This document shows, in pieces, positions 21,801 through 23,929 of a stretch of 23,929 nucleotides of DNA. The stretch is from IMG/VR virus record IMGVR_UViG_3300020470_003465, positions 1-23,929 of that record; one strand, written 5' to 3'. This DNA comes from a virus. The first letter of the stretch is position 1. Every line of letters begins with the position of its first letter. Under the pieces are notes generated by a model, which had not been told where the DNA came from, made no database searches, and worked only from the letters and a program-made list of their open reading frames with translations. Made by a program: the position numbers and the translations under genes.

Positions 21801-23929
21801 CTGAATCCAACTGATAATGTTGCAGTTGCAATTCCAGTTGAAGGAGTATATGATATTGAACTAATACCAACACCAGCTCCACTTTCAGTAGGAATGATGG
21901 TTGGAGTAACGTTACTCATCCCTTTTGTATTCTGAAGGATTTCAACTTCAGATACTCCTGGAGTTACTTTAAAATCTACATCAGGAACTACCTTCCCAGT
22001 TACTCCATCAATAACCACCAACTTGGGTGACACCATGAATCCTCTGCCGAAGGACACAATTCCAATAGAATCGAATGAAGCAAGAGACTCTATTTTTATT
22101 ACTTGTGGGAAAAGGACGGTTGGATCTAAAGTTCTATCTGATGGATACTTGAATCCAATATCCTTAAGTGATACTGATTTTACAGATCCAATGCCAACTC
22201 CAAAAGTTTCAAATTCTGCTCCATTTCCAGATGCAGTAGTTACAGTGGTTATTCCTGGTAGAGAATAATAATTAGCTCCTGGATTTGTTACCTGTATCTC
22301 AGAGATAGGTCCATAAGTATGAGTACAATCGGTCTCATATGAAATATCAGCAGATGATCCATATGATGGTTTTTCTGGAACTTCTGGTAAAGTATAAGTG
22401 AATGAAGTTGTTGTTCCTAAAGTAATGACATGTTTACCATTATACAAACTTTCTTCTATTCTTATTTCACTTCCAGAAACAATTTCATCGTCAACGATAA
22501 TGTTTCCTTTTGCTTTGGGTACATCTGGAACATTTTTTTCTATTAAAACATCCAATTTGTAGTATAAAATTTCTGGGATGTTTTTATTAACCGTCAAAGT
22601 GGCTTTTGCTCCCGCAGTTCCTACCTTTCCTGTTTTTATTAATTCAAAGGTATTGTTAGTTCCCGAAGTGTTCCAAACTTTTGTGAAATTTTTATCAGTA
22701 TAGAGATTAAATTCAAAAGCTGAATATGTTGTCCCTTGTCTTGTATACGCAAGAGAAGAATCGGAAAGATCAAAAGTTATAGTAGAATCTTTGTAAAGTT
22801 CAATTGGAGGGTTGATTGGATTAATTGTTCCAAGCGATGCGCTGGTTATTCCAACCACAATTGGTTTTAATTCGGTTGAATCAAAATAAGTATTTGATAG
22901 TTTTAATGTATTGTTGTCAACTTTAACAACATAGTACATTTTTTCATTATCCAGACCCACGGATGGTGCTGAAGAAGTATGAATAATTTTATCACCAGTC
23001 TTAAATCCATGAGAAGGTAATGTAATTGCGTTTGTCGAAGTATTAACACCTGCAGTTACAAATCCAACTGGATTGATTACTATTCTTCCATTGTTGTCAT
23101 TATATTTTACAGTTACAATTCCAGTGTTTTGTGGATTTACTTTTACAAAAATATTGTGAGGAGCACTAAGTCCATGAGTTTCTGCTGCAGAAACAGTAAC
23201 TATATTTCTTTGGACCTGTCCAGTAATTACGTTATAGTTTGTTGTGAAACTATGAGTATCACCTGCACCAACTGATCTAAAGAATAATGTAGAGGAATCT
23301 GTGTTGGCTCCACCTACAAATGTTCCAGTAGTTCCGAGTCCAACTCTAATGGTCGCAATTCCAATTAGATCATCAGATATTTTTGCAACAAATAAAGTTT
23401 GACCATCAGATAAAGTTGTCCCCACTCCAACGTTTGTTTCATCCTGGACAATGATACCAGATCCACCAGTGCCAGGGGAATATGTAATTTGATCTCCAGT
23501 CTTAAGGTTATGATTTTTAATGAAAATGCTCTTAGATGGAATAAATGCCTGTGTTATTCCTGACCCTGGGTTTGCAAAAGAAATCGTTGTTCCAATACCA
23601 ACACCAGCGGTTGTTCCCAAACCAACTGCACTTGATGGATCAAAGTAAATTTGTCTGTTTAGACTATAGTTATAATCTGTGTTAAAACCTGCGTTAACTT
23701 TAATTTTTCTTGGAACTTCATAGATGAACTTACCAATCGTGTGAGAGGACCCTGTGGTGCCCTCCACTGCCCTCAAAACTCTAATTCTAGAGGATAGGGT
23801 GTCTACGTTCAATACTTTTATTTTCTCATTACCAACTAAGAGAATGTCATTTTCTCTAATACTTGGGTAAGACAAATCTCCAGTTACTCTGAAGAAGGTT
23901 ACAATTCCAGTAACACTAGGAGCTCCTAT
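15815..23929 (-). CDS. Giant virion protein with gp7-like baseplate segment, 5' end outside window
   Basis: The frame has 2704 sense codons and is still open at the right edge, so the true start lies outside; the TTG at 23875 is only an internal candidate. Residue numbers below count from that TTG. At 789-843 a GE...GE module is followed at 870-919 by NKDIQKIQDSFYYQNFSYSI and then KSKVPYDTWNDSVASLNHTLG. This order and spacing recall the C-terminal part of T4 gp7 (DLLQNNIDYINRSRSYYVMK, then IKSNLPSSRW), so I infer a greatly enlarged baseplate wedge protein; T4 gp7 is 1032 aa. Other parts: repeated VGxGTT peptides (85-180), AHGL units (118-299, 1855-1943), GxGY units (about 523, 1781, 2388), an RG-type module (1560-1608), and an NDILQVPGEAYTF block (2200-2212) leading into RPVVWCRQTEDVFIND (2306-2321). 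The gene ends at a TAA inside a perfect TATAAATA. Confidence 0.8.
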   Translation of the reverse strand: MGAPSVTGIVTFFRVTGDLSYPSIRENDILLVGNEKIKVLNVDTLSSRIRVLRAVEGTTGSSHTIGKFIYEVPRKIKVNAGFNTDYNYSLNRQIYFDPSSAVGLGTTAGVGIGTTISFANPGSGITQAFIPSKSIFIKNHNLKTGDQITYSPGTGGSGIIVQDETNVGVGTTLSDGQTLFVAKISDDLIGIATIRVGLGTTGTFVGGANTDSSTLFFRSVGAGDTHSFTTNYNVITGQVQRNIVTVSAAETHGLSAPHNIFVKVNPQNTGIVTVKYNDNNGRIVINPVGFVTAGVNTSTNAITLPSHGFKTGDKIIHTSSAPSVGLDNEKMYYVVKVDNNTLKLSNTYFDSTELKPIVVGITSASLGTINPINPPIELYKDSTITFDLSDSSLAYTRQGTTYSAFEFNLYTDKNFTKVWNTSGTNNTFELIKTGKVGTAGAKATLTVNKNIPEILYYKLDVLIEKNVPDVPKAKGNIIVDDEIVSGSEIRIEESLYNGKHVITLGTTTSFTYTLPEVPEKPSYGSSADISYETDCTHTYGPISEIQVTNPGANYYSLPGITTVTTASGNGAEFETFGVGIGSVKSVSLKDIGFKYPSDRTLDPTVLFPQVIKIESLASFDSIGIVSFGRGFMVSPKLVVIDGVTGKVVPDVDFKVTPGVSEVEILQNTKGMSNVTPTIIPTESGAGVGISSISYTPSTGIATATLSVGFSTINSFPFAVGDKILVEGVSVGVGSTGKGYNSSAYDYKLFSVTGVTENLGGIGDVSFNVSDLLVGSEIPGTFDSVNSSGKILAQKRFPSFDVFLDTHNFIVGETVKSDSAIGVVDSWDTKVVTLRVSSDNKFKVGEIIEGTSSKTQGIASSIKSYVEYVNLQTSSKIAQGWQNDTGFLNKDIQKIQDSFYYQNFSYSIKSKVPYDTWNDSVASLNHTLGFRKFSDYQLETVNENSMSVGLTTALTTLDAVNHLDGFASLHCVYDFDLVAENNLNQNTKTISNEIIFSNRILTDFFESVGNRVLSIDDLSGQFNSNPRPTDFSVVATTPLSDARLQKYITYIRDKRFVAQRQLMLVDLLHDGSNGYMNQYARVETHYDQGSFDFAFAGSDAQLQFHPSNSTINDYDIITLGYNIKDTVLSTGSTSLGGVVLIDTKSVEVPSNTTKTIVSIANTYTSAKVLVNINTDVSGNEFEAIELNIVHDGTNVEILEYGRLSTSPGEYAITGVGTYYAYLDGSTLKVDFIPTATGIGTTGAVNTVTVGLATDTSTGIGTINLRRSRLEGRTTSISASGTPGITTVAEYQNDHDGAYFIAQVIDTTNTSTQMSEIVLVDDYVDTTNSYDVYMTEYANVETASGLGTFGSRVSAAGTVSLVFTPNASIDTVVNVYMNALTVNDNSDNSSSVGFTNASIGDGLGEYFGTESDIKREFALTHENEPIFERYFLGNDSDIVNVTTNAIKIPNHFFVSGEKIRYVHVGTASSAVGIATTTFVGAANTTFLPGDNLFAVKVDDNNIKIATSAENALKSIPEIVELESVGIGTSHRFISTNQNAKVLVALDNLIQSPVVATSVTTTLAEQVFDVDNLIKFSGITSFFGSDLIQIGSEIMKIEGVGIGSTNAIRVRRPWLGTVLSGYGTGTLVTKITGNYNIVDNHLNFVEAPFGNVPIGSTTNPPDERDWTGISTSSSFQGRSFMRSGIENTSDESYHKNYIFDNISDQFNGTENEFTLKQTGSNVSGISTENGIILINSVFQAPGLSDQYIINESAGISTIAFQGTETSPLGPDVGISSFPKGGIIVSVGSEEGLGYQPLISAGGTAVVSASGTITSIAIGNSGSGYRAGIQTTVNVAIRTDSTARSNIVSIGTASISGGHITGVAVTNSQVFYAPRDISNVGYNSITGLTTVTTSTAHGLSFDDQVIVSGIAFTCDYSGAGPVNVTNAIYNNVSGIMTVTTSAAHNLSTTGEKSDVLLTGLGFTCGLDGGSSTHTYPRTTDPVYCGAKVTAVNSSTEFEINAGVSTVPTFFQSGGTAQPVLIAPRAINNSASGNDPAVDGTNVLKVIDSTTFEINTGISTRKHFYARCGKVNKPLDVVIDDPLSYSNIHLNYSSSSVVGVGTSAVVDIVVGQGSSVIDFTFRNTGYGFGNGEILTVPVGGLTGIPTTSSFSTANEFQLTIDEVFNDAFSGWSVGQLQALDNVRDFIDGTRKDFPLFQAGNRISIVTRKGSKINVQDVLLIFVNDILQVPGEAYTFTGGSIITFTEAPKIGDSINILFYKGTGDTDVIFRNIIETVKKGDTLQIMHDASIGQASSLDEDERVVDQIKSTNLVGTNPYSGPGNTADVTLERPVVWCRQTEDVFINDIPVGKDRELYEPVINPSAYIIKSVGVGSTAIYVDNLRPIFNSQNENDTSLTFQNKIKFIKQETKVAAAATAVVSEFGTISSISITESGSGYDSVPSVTIGSTSQSIGLGTTAVATATLTSGEVTSITLTNAGTGYTTSNPPSVLIEPQAYSEEACNVSSYVGDSGVIVGFGTTTISGVNEVIVDLHIPYDSFLRDPDLVGTAVTLSSISVNDYFTIFNSNASVEGNSTIETFDNEGNQIGFATQFIDTVHQAKRVSVVSRNVGGISTNVLRVNSELSGIGTINFSVTTIFMDDETVTMDHSENSGYAGGISTSNYFGEFSWGKIDLVARTKNNSYTAHTLEGIAGISTSDILIRDSFLKFKNYTV
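18026..18307 (-). repeat. Tandem AHxL / (I/L)xFTC duplication in the giant protein
   Basis: Residues 1855-1893 and 1903-1943 (counted from the TTG at 23875) repeat with a period of about 48: TTVTTSTAHGL ... SGIAFTC and MTVTTSAAHNL ... TGLGFTC. Each copy holds one His and one Cys at matching places. Confidence 0.75.
21119..21511 (-). other. gp7-like segment inside the giant virion protein
   Basis: Residues 789-919. A two-part module (FIVGETVKS ... KFKVGEIIEG) is followed by FYYQNFSYSIKSKVPYDTWN and SLNHTLGFRKF. The T4 gp7 C-terminal region as I recall it has the same order: a GQ/GQE beta module, RSRSYYVMKIKSNLPSSRW, then HPVGFGF. Confidence 0.6.

Noticed and set aside
23873-23875. TTG as the start of the giant protein
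   Set aside because: The frame continues upstream to the window edge with sensible residues (PSVTGIVTFFRVTGDL), so this TTG is most likely internal.
1-23929. tRNA genes, integrase, transposase, defence or auxiliary metabolic genes
   Set aside because: None was seen; spacers are too short (longest 76 bp) and all genes read as structural or packaging proteins.

Overview
This window is a late structural block from a T4-like myovirus. It looks like the marine branch found in Synechococcus and Prochlorococcus cyanophages and in Pelagibacter myoviruses. The evidence is: all genes on one (minus) strand with almost no spacer; recognisable T4 homologues of baseplate gp8, neck gp13 and gp14, tail terminator gp15 and small terminase gp16 in T4 order; a very large DUF4815-type virion protein; and low-GC DNA with T4-type late-promoter octamers (TATAAATA and variants). 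No host-derived metabolic gene, tRNA or integrase is present, so the host cannot be fixed from this window.

In transcription order (right to left): (1) 23929-15815 is a giant structural protein, 2704 codons visible and still open at the right edge, with a gp7-like baseplate segment inside it. (2) 15792-13939 is a collagen-like/beta-repeat tail fibre protein with a cupredoxin-like domain just before a phage tail-collar (gp12-type) tip. (3) 13862-12309 is gp8, the baseplate wedge. (4) 12302-4773 is a 2509-residue DUF4815 virion protein. (5) 4773-4001 holds three small tightly packed genes: two short helical proteins and one Ig-like beta protein. (6) 3974-221 holds gp13, gp14, gp15 and gp16. (7) 179-1 is the start of an acidic protein with a repeated LPSxxDF motif, in the slot just before where the large terminase (gp17) is expected.

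The genes make one assembly line: baseplate wedge and its fibres, then neck and tail completion, then DNA packaging. Five candidate late promoters (NNTAAATA) lie at gene boundaries, and in four of them the upstream gene's stop codon forms part of the motif. No spacer exceeds 76 bp.

The most notable observations are: a plastocyanin-like His/Cys/His/Met site embedded in a tail fibre; a pool of short beta modules (GxGY-x-x-x-P, GE...SGxTA, E-E-x...RGxxGT, TAHGL, GIGTT/GIST) spread across six structural genes, including as insertions or extensions in gp8, gp14 and gp15; and the fusion of stop codons with late-promoter motifs. I found no defence system, CRISPR array or mobile element.
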